This document shows positions 20,227 through 32,226 of a DNA stretch of 64,000 nucleotides, piece by piece (within the stretch, counting starts at the first letter, position 1; each line of letters begins with the position of its first letter). The notes beneath the pieces were generated by a model, which had not been told where the DNA came from, searched no databases, and worked only from the letters and a program-made list of their open reading frames with translations. Both the position numbers and the translations under genes were made by a program. The stretch is taken from the NCBI RefSeq assembly GCF_030272615.1, contig NC_081407.1, positions 434,962,730-435,026,729 on the forward strand, given 5' to 3'. The DNA comes from Cryptomeria japonica. Taxonomy: Eukaryota; Streptophyta; Pinopsida; Cupressales; Cupressaceae.

Positions 20227-21051
20227 TGTTTAAGATGGTTAAGTTCATCATGTGTTGCATTGGTTTTGTCATTGATGTCAACACTTATCTTCTTGGAGGT
20301 CTACATTATTGATTTGGCACTCTGGTTATATTGGTTTATTGTTGAACCGACACCTATGGTTCACCAGCATGGTTAGTGGCTTATGCACAGTCACTGGTAT
20401 ATGTTCACCAATAGGTTATATGGTTCACTGGTAGTGGTGATACCTTGTTATCATCTGTAGATCATTTGGTTATGTCGAAGACATGGATTGGATGTTTGGA
20501 TTTGGTGTTTTGCTTATTGGTCTAATTGGGTTGACATGTTTGCCTTTATTGGTAGATAGGACTAGGTTATGGACCGGTACATGATATCCATTCCAGATCA
20601 ACACGACATGTCTTGGAAATAGTTTATTGATTGGATAATGTGGTAAATGTATTGAGCTGACATATTGTATCGCATCAAGACTTATTTGTAATTGATTTAA
20701 TTGTAAAATCTTTAGTGAGCCGACCTATACATTTGGTCTTAGGTTGTGTATATATGATTATAAGATCTTATTGAAGATCATATAGGATCATGATGAGTGT
20801 GTATTAAAGAGCAAAATTAATAAGATCCTTGTGCGAATCACACAGACATTATTTGAAGGTTGAAAGAAGGCTATGAAGGTGTTTGGCACTCATGTTCAGA
20901 GCTTAAACCGATACTGCTATAACTATTAATCTGTTTTACCGGCATTTAAGTTTACCAGCACTAAGTTTAAATTGGAATAATTTGCATTTGGATTATAATT
21001 TATACACAATTGATTCACCCCACTCTTAGTTGTCCTTCCCGGTTCCTAACA
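20227..21051 (+). repeat. Solo copia LTR inside the gypsy LTR
   Basis: It starts TGTTTAAGATGG and ends GGTTCCTAACA. It shares GAGCTTAAACCG(A/G)TACTG and the GATTCACCCC-rich end with the LTR at 30030-30834, so it belongs to a related copia family. A TAATT-like target repeat flanks it (about 20223-20227 and 21052-21056), though the exact left border is uncertain by one or two bases. There is no internal region, so it is the product of LTR-LTR recombination. Confidence 0.75.
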
Positions 21052-21061
21052 TAATTAGCTT

Positions 21062-21127
<66 letters not shown>

Positions 21128-21781
21128 TATATATATATTTTATATATATATATTTTTTTTCATCGGTTGAACTATATATATATATATGTTTAATTTCTTT
21201 TTATTAAATCTATTAATGGGTATTATTAAAGTATAATGATTATTTTAAGGCTCAAGGGGTAATTTATTGTTGAATATTAAATATTAAATAATTAATATTT
21301 AAGGGGGATTTATTTCGACATTAATGTGAAGTTATTTGTTAGGAAATTATTATATTTGATTTAGTTAACTTTAATAGACGAATTTAAAAATGTTATTCGC
21401 ATTGGCTGAATTAATTATTTATGATTTCAATGGAATATGTATTAGCATCTATTTTATTAGTATCAGAAGTAATTAATACTATTAGGGATGATTATTATCT
21501 CTTGATTAAAGATTGAAGATTTATTTGGGTAAAATAATTAATTCATTAATTAATATAGTGGTGATGACATCTTAGGGTAAAATATTTCAATGTCAGAAAT
21601 GTAAATGCTATAATTGTTGAGTTAATTAAATTAACTATAGGAACCCATTCTTGTAACACGTGAGTTAACCTTTAGTGTAAACAAATTTAGTTATCACATC
21701 TTTTGATCATAGAACATCTAGTATTTTAGTGTTTAAAAATATTTTGTTGTTGTGTTTTTGCCCAAAAGTTTGGGCATGACA
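21052..21781 (+). repeat. Gypsy 5' LTR, last part
   Basis: It opens with long AT runs (about 21062-21190) and ends GGGCATGACA, three bases before the primer binding site. With the two earlier parts it makes an LTR of about 4.1 kb. Confidence 0.85.
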
Positions 21782-21784
21782 TTT

Positions 21785-21796
21785 TGGTATCAGAGC
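21785..21796 (+). other. Gypsy primer binding site
   Basis: TGGTATCAGAGC, complementary to the 3' end of initiator-Met tRNA. It marks the start of minus-strand DNA synthesis and the end of the 5' LTR. Confidence 0.95.
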
Positions 21797-21956
21797 AAGG
21801 TTTCCAATATTAGGAACCTTTCTCCATTACGTTTCGCTTTAATTATTATTTTTCTTTAAAATTATTTATTTATTTTATTTTATTTTTCTCATGAAGGATT
21901 CCTCCGACTACGCAACAAGCTTGTAGATGTGGTAGGGGTCCTAGATGTGCTTGTAT

Positions 21957-22722
21957 GGCATGCAAAGACGTTGTGCAGGATGAGTCAGTTCTGGAAGGGA
22001 ATTAGGAGGCTCCTCTCGAACAACCAATTGACCCTAACCAAGAAATTTTGGTTGCACTTCAGAACCTGATAGGGATAGTTCAGGATAGGCTCTCAGTAGT
22101 AGATCATCAGACAGAACACCAGATTTCTGAGAGTCATAGATCAACAGCTAGGCGGCGGAGTAGGAGTCCACCTCCTAACCATATAGAGGGTCAAGTTGAG
22201 CATGGGCCTGAGTCTGTCCATCTACCTGAACCACCTCCAGTAGTGGCACCAGTGATTAAACAAAGAGCACCCCGTGATCCCGGGGATCAGATCAGAGAAC
22301 TTTTACATCTTCAGCCACCATCATTTGCAGGATTTACTGATGGGGTAGAGGCCGAGTCTTGGCTATTGAGTCTGGAAAGGTGCTTCGAATTGCATCCCTA
22401 TGAGAGCAATTTAAAGGCATGGTTTTCTATTCACCTTTTGAGAGGGTCAGCTTCCACATGGTGGAGGCAGGAGGAGTATAAGAATGACATATTTATAGAC
22501 ACCATCACTTGAGACACCTTTATGGAGAGATTTAGAGACAGATACCTATTAGAGCACTTTAGGCAGCACACAATTGATGAGTTTCATGACCTTCAGCAGA
22601 AGGGTCTTTCAATGTCTCAGTATGAGAGAAAGTTCTTTGAGCCCTTACCCTATGTTGAATGCCGGTAAGGCAGGACTAGTTAGGATGGCAGCTCCAGGAA
22701 GCCTTCGGGTTGTTGTGGAGAA
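21957..22722 (+). pseudogene. Gypsy gag, N-terminal part
   Basis: From about 21957 the frame reads MACKDVVQDESVLEGN, then a stop, and then an open stretch 22012-22511. That stretch has an Arg- and Pro-rich linker and the retrotransposon gag domain (LLHLQPPSFAGF, EAESWLLSLERCFEL, LRGSASTWWRQEEY). A stop at 22510 interrupts the domain, which goes on with FMERFRDRYLLEHF and MSQYERKF. A solo LTR cuts the gene at 22723, and the gag tail resumes at 23873. The product would have formed the particle core. Confidence 0.9.
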
Positions 22723-23872
22723 TGTAATACCCTAAAAATGCTCATCTAAACCATGGGCCCCTAATCTCGACAACATCACCAAGGTCCTAACCAAAGGCAA
22801 TTAAATTAATCTTGAGCACATTATTAATTCTTCAATCATCAAATATCACATGGCAAGTCAATTACTCAATATTAATTAAATATCTATTTAATTAATTGAA
22901 TCATTCCAAGAAAATCATTTTTTAATAAATTATCCTATTTAATTTATTAAATATCCTTGCATATTTAATTAATTAATAAATTTGCCATTTAATCATGCAA
23001 AAAAGGAATTAATTTATTACAAAAGAGGAATTAATTACAAAGCAAGAGTTGAATTGAAAATAAAATAAAATAATTGAGAGAGAAATCAAACTTGAGATAT
23101 TATTTCTTTTTCTAAATTTAGAACTTGAAATCAGAAAAGCAATTAAATGAATTATTGATCATTCTCTAAAATTGGAACTCAAAGCTTTTGAGAAAAAGAA
23201 GTTCAATTGCATTGAAAAGACTCTTTTCTTGAATAAATCAAAGAATTATCTATTTTTATCACAAATGCATGGAATTAATTAATTCTTATTTCTAATGCAA
23301 CTTGGACTTCTTATCTGAATGCATTTCAATTAAACTATAATTGGAATTTATCTCAAAGTTAACTGAACATGATTTCTCAATTATTTTCAATTAATCCTAA
23401 ATTGAGCTTTTTCATCATCTCTCTTGTAATTCTCTATAAATTCAGCCTTCAGCTCTCATCCAATTTACCCTAGAGATTTTTGAGAACACGCTTGGAGATT
23501 ATTATTATGCTGATTTTTTCTCTAGAGTCATTGAATATATTGTTCTTTTTTTAGATTATTTGCATCCATATTTCTTGAATCCATTATTGCTTGAATTTGT
23601 TATTTCTTGAATTATTCATCCATCTTGCATCCATTTTATCTTAATATCATGCTCATATAGATTAAATCCTTCGGCTTGGTGTAGTCTAGTCACTGGTATT
23701 GCTTATAAAAATATGAGAGCAATCTTATACTCTCATCTTTTAGAAGGCAATTGGTCGATTTGTTATGGTTTTATTATTCATGCTTATATTTTACTAACCA
23801 TACATGTAATGACTTAATTGAAGTGTTGTGTCCTGTAGATACAAATGCTTATTCCACTTTTTCACACACAGA
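22723..23872 (+). repeat. Solo LTR inside gypsy gag
   Basis: It starts TGTAATACCCTAAAAATG and ends in a CACACACA-rich tail. GAGAA stands on both sides (22718-22722 and 23873-23877). Gag reads on in frame once the insert is left out (VVVE before, then K-A-L-L-S-E-E). The inner part is AT-rich and non-coding, and TCTATAAATTC near 23434 is a possible TATA region. The TGTAATACCC start recalls gypsy LTRs, so I take it as a gypsy-type solo LTR. Confidence 0.82.
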
Positions 23873-24313
23873 GAGAAGGCCTTATTATCAGAGGAGATTC
23901 AGGGTAGACCTTAGGACATGCAGGATCGGTATCAGAATCAAAACCCTATATCTTAGTCTTTTGGGTTTCAGAAACCCCACCAGAAGGGTAATCATAGACA
24001 TTCATCGAGATCTTTCAAACCCCCTCCTCCGCAACAGCCACAACAGAATCAAAGGCAAAGGCCTCCATAGGGTCAACAGGGCTTTAAGCCCAAGCAGTGG
24101 CAGACACAAGGTCCTAGGCATGATCAGCAACTACGGGTTCCATACACACCTACAACACGGACTCAGTAGTCCTCCAGGGGTGGTTATAGTGGATCGAGCA
24201 GGATAGGAGGACATGCATACTCTAGGCCATAGGGTGTTCAGTTTCAGACACATGGTTCTTGTTTCACTTGTGGGGCCATGGGACACATGGCAAGAGAGTG
24301 CCCACAGGTTTAG
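23873..24313 (+). pseudogene. Gypsy gag, C-terminal part with zinc knuckle
   Basis: It continues gag after the solo LTR through a Gln- and Pro-rich linker (PPPPQQPQQNQRQRPP) to the nucleocapsid knuckle CFTCGAMGHMARECP at 24260-24304, a C-x2-C-x4-H-x4-C motif. It ends at a stop at 24311-24313. Two or three stops and frame changes are present upstream. Confidence 0.88.
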
Positions 24314-24763
24314 ATGGTAGGTAGTCAGTGGATGGCAGGTTCAGAACCTACAGTTGGGGACATGTGTAAGTTCCACAGAGTCTTCACAGTGGTTGACAAC
24401 CACCAAGCTGAGCATCAGGCCACAGTTATAGAGGCCACATGTATGATAAGAGGTAGCAATGTTACTATCCTGTTTGATTCAGGAGCTATGGATTCTTTTA
24501 TATCTCCATTGGTTGTGGAGCGTTGCAGGCTAGTGGTAACTAGGCAAGGTGTTAGTTGGGAAGTGGAGTTAGCTTCAGGGGCTAGAGTGTCCATTGAATT
24601 AGAAGTTAGGGGTTGTCAACTTCAGATTGGAAGTACAACCACCATAGTAGACCTTCAAGTCACACCACTAGGATCTTATGGCATTGTTCTTAGCATGGAT
24701 TGGCTATACACCCACAGAGCCAAGATGGATTGTCGCCAGAAAAGAGATCAAGTGTGTGAATGA
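24314..24763 (+). pseudogene. Gypsy aspartic protease
   Basis: The open stretch contains VTILFDSGAMDSFIS, where D-S-G-A is the retropepsin active site (about 24464-24508). The downstream LGSYGIVLSMDWLYTH corresponds to the plant Ty3 protease end (usually D-V-I-L-G-M-D-W-L). It would cut the polyprotein. It is cut off from the RT part by stops between 24763 and 24954. Confidence 0.9.
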
Positions 24764-24953
24764 TCATGGTACTTCCATAGTAATTTCAGGGATTCAGAGA
24801 CCCGTATCACTTCATATGATTTCTGCTATGTAGCTTAAGCAGAGCATGCAAAAGGGATGCTAGTTATTTGCCATCACCATTAGTGATAGAGAAGAAGAGG
24901 ATGAGAAGGAACCATCACTTGATGATCATCCTATCCTTAAGGGATTTGTAGAT

Positions 24954-26393
24954 GTGTTTCCTTCTGAGCTACCCAGTATGCCACCTCGTAGAGAGATTGA
25001 TTTTCACATAGATCTTGTACCAGGAGTTGAGCTAGTTTTGAGAGCACCATATAGGATGACCACTAATGAGCTTAATGAGCTCAAGATACAGCTTGAGGAA
25101 ATTTTAGAGAAAGGTCACATTCATCCTAGCGTCTACCCTTGGGGCACGCCAGTCATATTTGTAAAGAAGAAGGACGGATCCCTTTGGTTATGTATGGATT
25201 ACCGGCAGTTGAACAAAGTGACCACCAAGAACCGATACCCTTTTCCCAAGATCGATGACTTATTTGATTAGCTTCAGGGTGCCAAAGTATTTTCTAAGAT
25301 AGATCTGAAGTTAGGGTACCAACAGTTGAGGATAGTAGAGAGCGATATCCACAAGATCGGTTTCCGTGATAGGTATGGCCACTATGAGTTCACTATGGTT
25401 CCATTTGGTCTTACGAATGCTCCAGCTATATTCATGAGTCTCATGAATGGGGTATTCTGCACTTTCCTTGACCGATTTGTGATTGTGTTCCTTGATGACA
25501 TATTGATGTATTCTTGGAATGAGGAGCACAAGGAGCACTTGAGGCAGGTATTGCAGTGCTTGAGAGATAATCACTTGTATGGTAGTTTGTCAAAGTGTGC
25601 ATTCTTTAGATCAGAGGTTAGATATCTAGGACATGTTATATCCAGTGGTGGGATCTCAATTGATCCATCAAAGATTAGAGCTATTATGGATTGGCCAAAA
25701 CCAACTAGTATGACAGAAGTCAGGAGTTTCATGGGTCTAGCAGTTTATTACAGATGATTCGTTGAGGGGTTCTCTAGGGTTGCACATCCTATTACATCTC
25801 TTCAGCGAAAGGGAAATAAATTTGAGTGGACAAAAAAGTGTGAGAGGGCCTTTCAGGAACTCAAAAAGGCACTTACTAGTGCACCTATTCTTGTTGTGCC
25901 ATATCCCTCAGCCAATTTCATGGTATGTGTAGATGTTTCCTTGGATGGTTTAGGAGCAGTCCTTATGCAGGATGGTCGAGCTATAACATATGAGTCTAGG
26001 AAAGTTAAGACTCATGAGTTTAACTACCCTACTCATGACCTTGAGATTGCAGCAGTGGTGCACACACTTGTGAGGTGGAGACACTTTCTTTTGGGTCATC
26101 TTTTTGAGCTTCATTCAGATCATCAGAGCTTGTAGTACATATTTACTCAGCCTAATCTTAATGCTCGTCAGAGAAGATGAATGGAGTTTTTATGTGAGTA
26201 TGATTTTGATGTTCACTACATCAAGGGGAAAGAAAATGTAGTTGCAGATGCCTTGAGTAGGAGATGTCATGAGGTATACTCCATGTCTATAGACACAAAT
26301 TTGAGAGATCACATATTGCAGCAGTTGCCTAAGGATGAGTGGTATTTAGAGGTATGCCAGGTAGTGCGATCTCAGGAGACCCTGGAAGGGTAG
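24954..26393 (+). pseudogene. Gypsy reverse transcriptase and RNase H
   Basis: It starts within [16 protein letters not shown], the usual entry to Ty3 RT. Motifs in order are [25 protein letters not shown] and [12 protein letters not shown], then, after an in-frame stop near 25270, [11 protein letters not shown] and [10 protein letters not shown] (catalytic DD, about 25488-25517), and [10 protein letters not shown]. RNase H follows (VCVDVSLDGLGAVL, HDLEIAAVV, HSDHQSL, and HYIKGKENVVADALSR at about 26214). Stops at about 25270, 25757, 26133 and 26178 inactivate it. Confidence 0.93.
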
Positions 26394-27748
26394 TATGTAG
26401 ACTATTCATTAGAGTCTGATGGACTAATACACCATAGAGGGTGCATTTATGTACCTTCTTTCAGAAATTTGCATGATTTCATTGTGATGGAGGCACATAG
26501 AGCTCCTTATGCAGCACATCCTGGAGTTAAGAAGATGCAAGTAGATTTGAGACAATTATATCATTGGCCAGGTATGCGGCAACTCATTGTTGAACTAGTA
26601 GCCTGATTCCTTGAGTGCCAGATAGTCAAGGTGGAGCACCGCCATCCAGGTGGGTTACTCCAGTCTCTTGGGATACCAAAGTGGAAGTGGGATACTATAT
26701 CAATGGATTTGTCATTGGTCTTCCTATTTCATCACGTCATCATGATGTCATCATGGTGACAGTCGACAAGTTAACCAAAGTGGCCCACTTCTCACCAGTT
26801 CGAACTACCTTCATAGCACTAGTAGTGGCTCAAGTATTCTTGCGGGATATTATCAGACTTCAAGATGTTCCACACAAGATTATTTCAGACAGAGATTCCC
26901 TCTTGACTTCTTCCTTTTGGAAGGCGTTGTAGGAAGAAATGGGTACCTAACTCAACTTTAGCACAGCCTATCATCCAGAAATGGATGGACAGACAGAGAG
27001 GGTGAACCAGGTGTTAGAAGATATGCTTTGTATGTACATCATGGATCATCAAACCAGATGGGAAGAGTACCTTCCTTTGGTAGAGTTTGCCTATAACAAT
27101 GGACGTCACACTTCCTTTGGGATGCCACCTTATCAGGCTTTGTACAACAGACCTTGTAGGACACCTTTGAGTTGGGATCACATTGAGGATAGAGTAGCTA
27201 TTGGTCCTGAGATAGTTTGAGATATGGAGCAGCAGGTGGATTTGATTAGACAATGCCTTAGAGGGGCACAGGATAAACAAAAGAAGTATGTAGATGCGAA
27301 GAGGATAGATCGTAGCTTCATGGTTGGGGACAGAGTCTTCTTGAGAGTGCAACTGCATAAGAGTCCAATCCGTTATGGAAAGGGATCTAAGCTTGCACCT
27401 CGCTTTGTTGGACCATTTGAGATCCTTGAGAGGATAGGACCAGTTGCATATCGTCTAGCTTTGCCACCTAGTTTGTCATGCATCCATGATGTGTTTCATG
27501 TGTTAGTACTAAGGAAATATATTTATGATGAGTCTCATATTCTAGACTGGGATGCCTTGAAGGTGGAATTGGACGGGCAGTTGGCTTTGGAGCCCATTCG
27601 GATTTTGGCTCGCCGGATGCTAGCTCTTCGAGGCCGAGAGATGGACCAGGTTAGGGTCCAGTGGGATTGTTATGATGAGGTTACGACATCATGGGAGGAC
27701 GCAACACGGATGAGATCTCAATACCCCCATCTTTTTGATGAACTCTAA
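26394..27748 (+). pseudogene. Gypsy integrase with C-terminal chromodomain
   Basis: The zinc-binding part has H-x3-H-like AHRAPYAAHPG (about 26500). A stop lies where the first C of the C-x2-C pair is expected, and LECQ keeps the second. The core reads VDKLTKVAHFSP, IISDRD and, after frame breaks, [14 protein letters not shown]. The last open stretch (27224-27748) carries the integrase tail [20 protein letters not shown]. It then carries a chromodomain, from [16 protein letters not shown] through [17 protein letters not shown] to SQYPHLF. In chromoviruses this domain directs insertion towards marked chromatin. Confidence 0.92.
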
Positions 27749-27764
27749 GAGGAAGTTCATGCCT

Positions 27765-27776
27765 AGAGGGGGAGGG
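27765..27776 (+). other. Gypsy polypurine tract
   Basis: AGAGGGGGAGGG lies directly before the 3' LTR start and would prime plus-strand DNA synthesis. Confidence 0.92.
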
Positions 27777-29019
27777 TGTGAGGCCCTACCCCGAGCCGTC
27801 ATAGCATTGCAGTTATTTTTCATGTTGGACCTATTATTGATACTTTATTTTGATGCATTATGGATATAGATTCTATATAATCCAGTGATTGGATAACATT
27901 GATATGGTGTATGTCATTTATTTCTGATTTGCAGTACTTTATTTATGATGTTAGAAAATATTGATGCATGCCTTATGAATGATTAAATTTCATGATGATT
28001 ATGATGATGCCATTGAGTAAATTATTTTATGTGGATTTTATTGGATAATTGGTAATTTGATTGTTATGATTAAAATTGTATGCAATGTGTCTGAATTGTA
28101 TTCTTTTCATGTGTTATTATTATATGTTGTTAATTGAGATTACTAATGTGCAAAGTGAGTTGTGCAAGAAAACTAATCCATGTGACCATGAAAACTATTC
28201 AGAGAATCAAGCTAAACCTATGTGTGTTTGTGAAGCCAAGGGTTGTCTATTTGGAGAGACAACACCTCGTGTGTATTGTGTTTTATTTGTAAATGTGAAT
28301 GCTTGAATGTATGTTAAATTGAATTTGTTAAATTTGATAATTCCAAAAAGGGACATTGTCATATGTATTTAAGTATTGTGTATTTTTATGGTGTCACTTG
28401 ACACTTGTGTTGTGAAGTGAGTTGAGAGTGACATGTCTCTTGGAGGGAGTTTGTATAGCCAATGCATTTTTTCAAAATATCTTAGTGTGGTCCCAAAAGA
28501 GTCTTGGATAGAGAGCCTTTAGAATGGTCAACTGAAGTTTGACCCGTAGGTAAACTTTAGGTGAGTTTTTAGAGGGTCAAACTAACTCCTAAGGTTAGGT
28601 TAGGGGTATTTTTAAAGGTCCATATGTTATACTTATGGGTAAAGGTCAATTTTAACCATGTGACCACTCACATGTGACTGTTACGTCACCTAAAAAGTTG
28701 AGTTTTTCAAGATGGACGATATTCAACTTTTGAGGATTTCTCCTAGGTTAGACAACCTTCCATTTGAGTGATAGTTTCTCTTCCCTACTCTCTCTTACCT
28801 TTTTTAGTTGTCATTTTTAGAAAGCTTGTAAGAGGTTGGGAAGACCAACCTATGAGATCTCACACCCTTTCCAAGAGGTTGGAAAGTGTGAGAAGAGTCT
28901 ACTTAGGGAAGTGATTCAAACTTAGGATTTTGATCACCCACTCTCCATTTTTGGAGACTTAGAATTCTTGTTGGAAGTTTTGGTTTTTGAGTTTCATTTC
29001 TAAGTTTTGGGAAGAAAAA
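27777..29019 (+). repeat. Gypsy 3' LTR, first part
   Basis: It begins TGTGAGGCCCTACCCCGAG and matches 762-1171 and 17257-18093 of the 5' LTR with scattered changes. It is interrupted at an A-run (29015-29019) by a truncated copia element. It preserves the empty target site of the big copia insertion near 28178. Confidence 0.93.
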
Positions 29020-29826
29020 GTTGGAGATTCTAGCATATCAGTAGGAGAATTTAGACCGAATAACATAACAAATGTTCTTTTGAATTCCATTAAGAGGATA
29101 ATAGATTGCAATGCCTTAGCATTTAAGGCAATTGATAACACCTTACCTATCTTGAAGATGATTGCACCTAACTGTAAGATAGAGCACATTAATAATTCTT
29201 TAGGTAGATTGGACACTTTGTCTAAATTCATTGTTGATAATGTCATAAATCTAGAAAAGGTGAATGAGGATACCATTAAGGAGAGAGTTGACAAAGAGAA
29301 AAATACATTCTTTGAGAACACTATAAAGAATTGTATCGATCACTTGGACACACTTTTAGCGATACTCAATTCTACAATTTTGGAGTATAAGGAGTTGTAT
29401 AGAGAAGCATGTAAACCTCACTGTTTGACAGAGGATATAGATGTGGAGATCAAGAAGATACAGAAAGAGATTGATGATGTAGTAGACAACATGATACGTT
29501 CATATGAACTTACATCAGTTTTTGAGCAGGAAATGGCAGTTTTTGAGGAGAAGTTGGAGAAACTTGAAAAAGAGAAGGCAAGAATAAGGCTGAAGGCCCA
29601 GGAACTAAAGAATAAACTTGGTCCGAGGTTGGATAGTCTGATTACTCAAAGAGATAAATTGACTAAGGCAACCATTCCTGGAGAACAATCAGCGGAGCAT
29701 CAAATGCACTATCTCACCAGTATGATCCAACAGACTGAGGCAACTCTAATTGACAGCAACAAGTTTATGCAGAGTTTGAACCTAGTTTTGGCAGACATCT
29801 TTCAGATAGTAACCAACTGGTTATAG
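28987..29826 (+). CDS. Chimeric coiled-coil ORF, 279 codons, joining gypsy LTR and copia tail
   Basis: The first 11 codons (MSFISKFWEEK) come from the gypsy LTR. From codon 12 onwards the frame belongs to the inserted copia tail and stays open for 268 codons, rare in this window of broken genes. The product is acidic and basic in turn, has no membrane segment, and contains long helical heptad-like stretches. One is at residues 149-170 (DVEIKKIQKEIDDVVDNMI) and another at about 180-220, rich in E, K and L. It ends LADIFQIVTNWL. Its place between pol and the 3' LTR is where Sirevirus-like copias carry an extra (env-like or other) ORF, so it may be that gene's 3' part. Expression is unknown. Confidence 0.6.
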   Translation: MSFISKFWEEKVGDSSISVGEFRPNNITNVLLNSIKRIIDCNALAFKAIDNTLPILKMIAPNCKIEHINNSLGRLDTLSKFIVDNVINLEKVNEDTIKERVDKEKNTFFENTIKNCIDHLDTLLAILNSTILEYKELYREACKPHCLTEDIDVEIKKIQKEIDDVVDNMIRSYELTSVFEQEMAVFEEKLEKLEKEKARIRLKAQELKNKLGPRLDSLITQRDKLTKATIPGEQSAEHQMHYLTSMIQQTEATLIDSNKFMQSLNLVLADIFQIVTNWL

Positions 29827-30834
29827 ACCTTGAGGTAGCATTTTTGTACTCTTTTGATTATTTATGACATCCTTTGTCATTGATGTCAAAGGGGGAGTAG
29901 TGGAGAGAAAAATGCATGTATGAAAAAGATCACTTGCTCAAAGGGAGCACATCTTTTTGGATTTCAATTTTTGGATAATAGTTTTGGATTTTTCTCATGA
30001 GTGTTGCCATCAATGCCAAAGGGGGAGATTGCTGGCATTCTACACTCATATGAGAATAGTTGTTGTCATTGATGACAACCAACTAGCAACCATCTAGTAT
30101 TGGGCTATACGGATTACTGACATCTTAGGTTTCTACATGCACCGACAGACACTAACACCGATAGGCGCTTACACTGGCATTCAGATTACATCGGCAACAA
30201 AGCATACCAGCACTCAAGCCGACATGGGATGAATTTTTTTTTGTTGTAATATAGTTATCTTTTGTAAGATGACTTGGTATATTGTAAAAGACTCATATAA
30301 GTATGATATCTCTTAGGTCATTTTGAATTAGATGCAGATGAGATGATATGTATGGTAGAAGATAATTGTTTAGTGGCAGCGAAGGCTTTTGGTTAAGGTA
30401 TCTATCAGAGCTTAAACCGGTACTGAACCAGGTATTAGAGATGCTATTTTGAGTAGTAAATTGTATTGGATTTAATTATCCATTTTGTAGTTAGTGAGAC
30501 TCTTCATTGAGCAGTGAGCTCTAGGTTGTTGGGTCTTCCTGCATGTGCAGGCCCCTATTGTTAGTAGTATTTATTCATTGGCCAGTGAGTAAATATTTTG
30601 GGTCACAAATCCCACCGAGGTTTTTCCCACACCGGGTTTCCTCATTAAATATCTTGTTTTATGGTGTGTTTCTATGTTGTCTCTATTATTTCTATTTACT
30701 ACATTAATTTTTGTTTATCGGTACACTGTTTTGGGTGGCAAAGTTATTAATAAGTTTAAATATTCAATCCATTGGTTAGACACTGATTCACCCCCCCCCT
30801 CTCAGTGTCTTTGGGACTATCATTGAATCTAACA
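29020..30834 (+). mobile_element. 3' end of a second copia family, 5' truncated, inside the gypsy 3' LTR
   Basis: The insert holds the end of a coding region, several PPT-like AAAGGGGGAG blocks (29888-29897 and 30018-30027) and one full LTR (30030-30834) that ends CTAACA. AAAAA lies on both sides (29015-29019 and 30835-30839), which may be the target duplication, but it is low complexity. There is no 5' LTR, gag or pol. The left edge GTTGGAGATTCTAG resembles the LTR start GCTGGCATTCTAC, so a deletion between such short matches could explain the loss. Confidence 0.82.
30030..30834 (+). repeat. Copia LTR of the truncated insert
   Basis: It starts TGCTGGCATTCTACACTC right after the PPT AAAGGGGGAGAT and ends GAATCTAACA. 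It includes a poly-C run near 30791-30799 and is related to the solo LTR at 20227-21051. Confidence 0.85.
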
Positions 30835-30839
30835 AAAAA

Positions 30840-32226
30840 TATTAGTGGATTGGGCAGCTCTCCTTCAACCTTTCCTCATTAGTGTCTTTGGGACTGTCAT
30901 TGTGAAGGAAAGATTTTATGTGCATTTTTCTTATTGTTTATGTAGATTGGGAAGTTTAGTTTTGGAGTTCTTCTTTGTGTTATTTTTATGTGTTGTATGG
31001 TTTATATATTTTGGGTGCTTCAAGGCCATATTCACCCTTGGGAGGGTAGAGTAGCCTTGGGGGTGAAGGGTTGCTTGACAGCCTAAGAGTGTAGAGACTC
31101 TCTTCTTAGAAGAGAGAGACACACAAGGGTTATGGGACCCTTGTTGCATTTTCTTTTTATGTTTATGCAAAGGGGGTCATAAGGGGAGATATGGGCTTGT
31201 ATGCCATGGGGAACATAAGGTTATTTTGGGGCAGGTATGTGACTTGTGGTGGTTTTACTTTGGTAGCCTTGTAAAGGCATTGGTTCCTCCTTATTGCAAA
31301 TCTCCTCTAGGTACTTGGTCCACCTTCACCCCACAAAAAAAAAAGTCACTTGGTGACATTGTTTATCCTTGGGTTGGGAGTTCAATTTTTGTTGAGTTTC
31401 TTCTTGTTTTGTATTTGAGATGTTTGTATCCCATTTAGCCTTGGGTCTCCTAGCTTGGGGGTGGCTTCGTGTAAGCCTAGGTTGGGAGGTGAGCCTCCAT
31501 GGTCACAACCTACAAACTTTATTTGCAAGTTTGCTTTGGGAATAAAAGATGGAGTAAAGTCAAGCATGTACAAGTTCCTATTTAATGCATTGGGCATTCA
31601 AAGAAAAATGAATTTTAAAAAGTCCTCATTTTTGTAGAAATGAAGAGGCTTGAGTTTGTAACTTTCTTATTGATGTGTAAATGGATAAAAAAAATGTATA
31701 TTTGCTTTGAGTATATTCATTGCAATGAAATCAAAGAAGCATTTGAGTTTATTCATATATAGTTATTTATTAGTTTGAAATAGAGTAGGAATGGTACACT
31801 TGTTTTTTGTTTTATTATCTATTGAAAAGAAATGCATGTTAAAATGAAAAATGGTAGGTAAACATTTAAGTCAAATCATTTATTTAATCTCATCTTTCTC
31901 TGCAATGTGTTATGTATTTGTATAGTTGTTAATAAAAAGAAATATTTATTTCTGATTATAGATTAAACTATATATATATATATATACACTTCTTAGAGTT
32001 AGCCTTAATCTTATTCCATATTTGCATCTTGCTATTATAATGAATAAATAAGAAATTAGAAAGGTTTTTGCTGCTGTAAAATAAAACATTACTGTTAAAT
32101 TTATAAATCTGGAAAAAAACATTTTAGAGGAAATATTAAATCTATGCATTCTTATTTCAAAAAAAATTACATGTTGTTGGACAATCTATTTTGATTCCAA
32201 TAACCTGCTCTCAGTTAATGGAATTT

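Noticed and set aside
21785-21796. Possible tRNA-Met gene remnant
   Set aside because: Only the 3' complement of the tRNA is present, next to an LTR, which is a primer binding site. No cloverleaf is present here or at 15744 and 59354.
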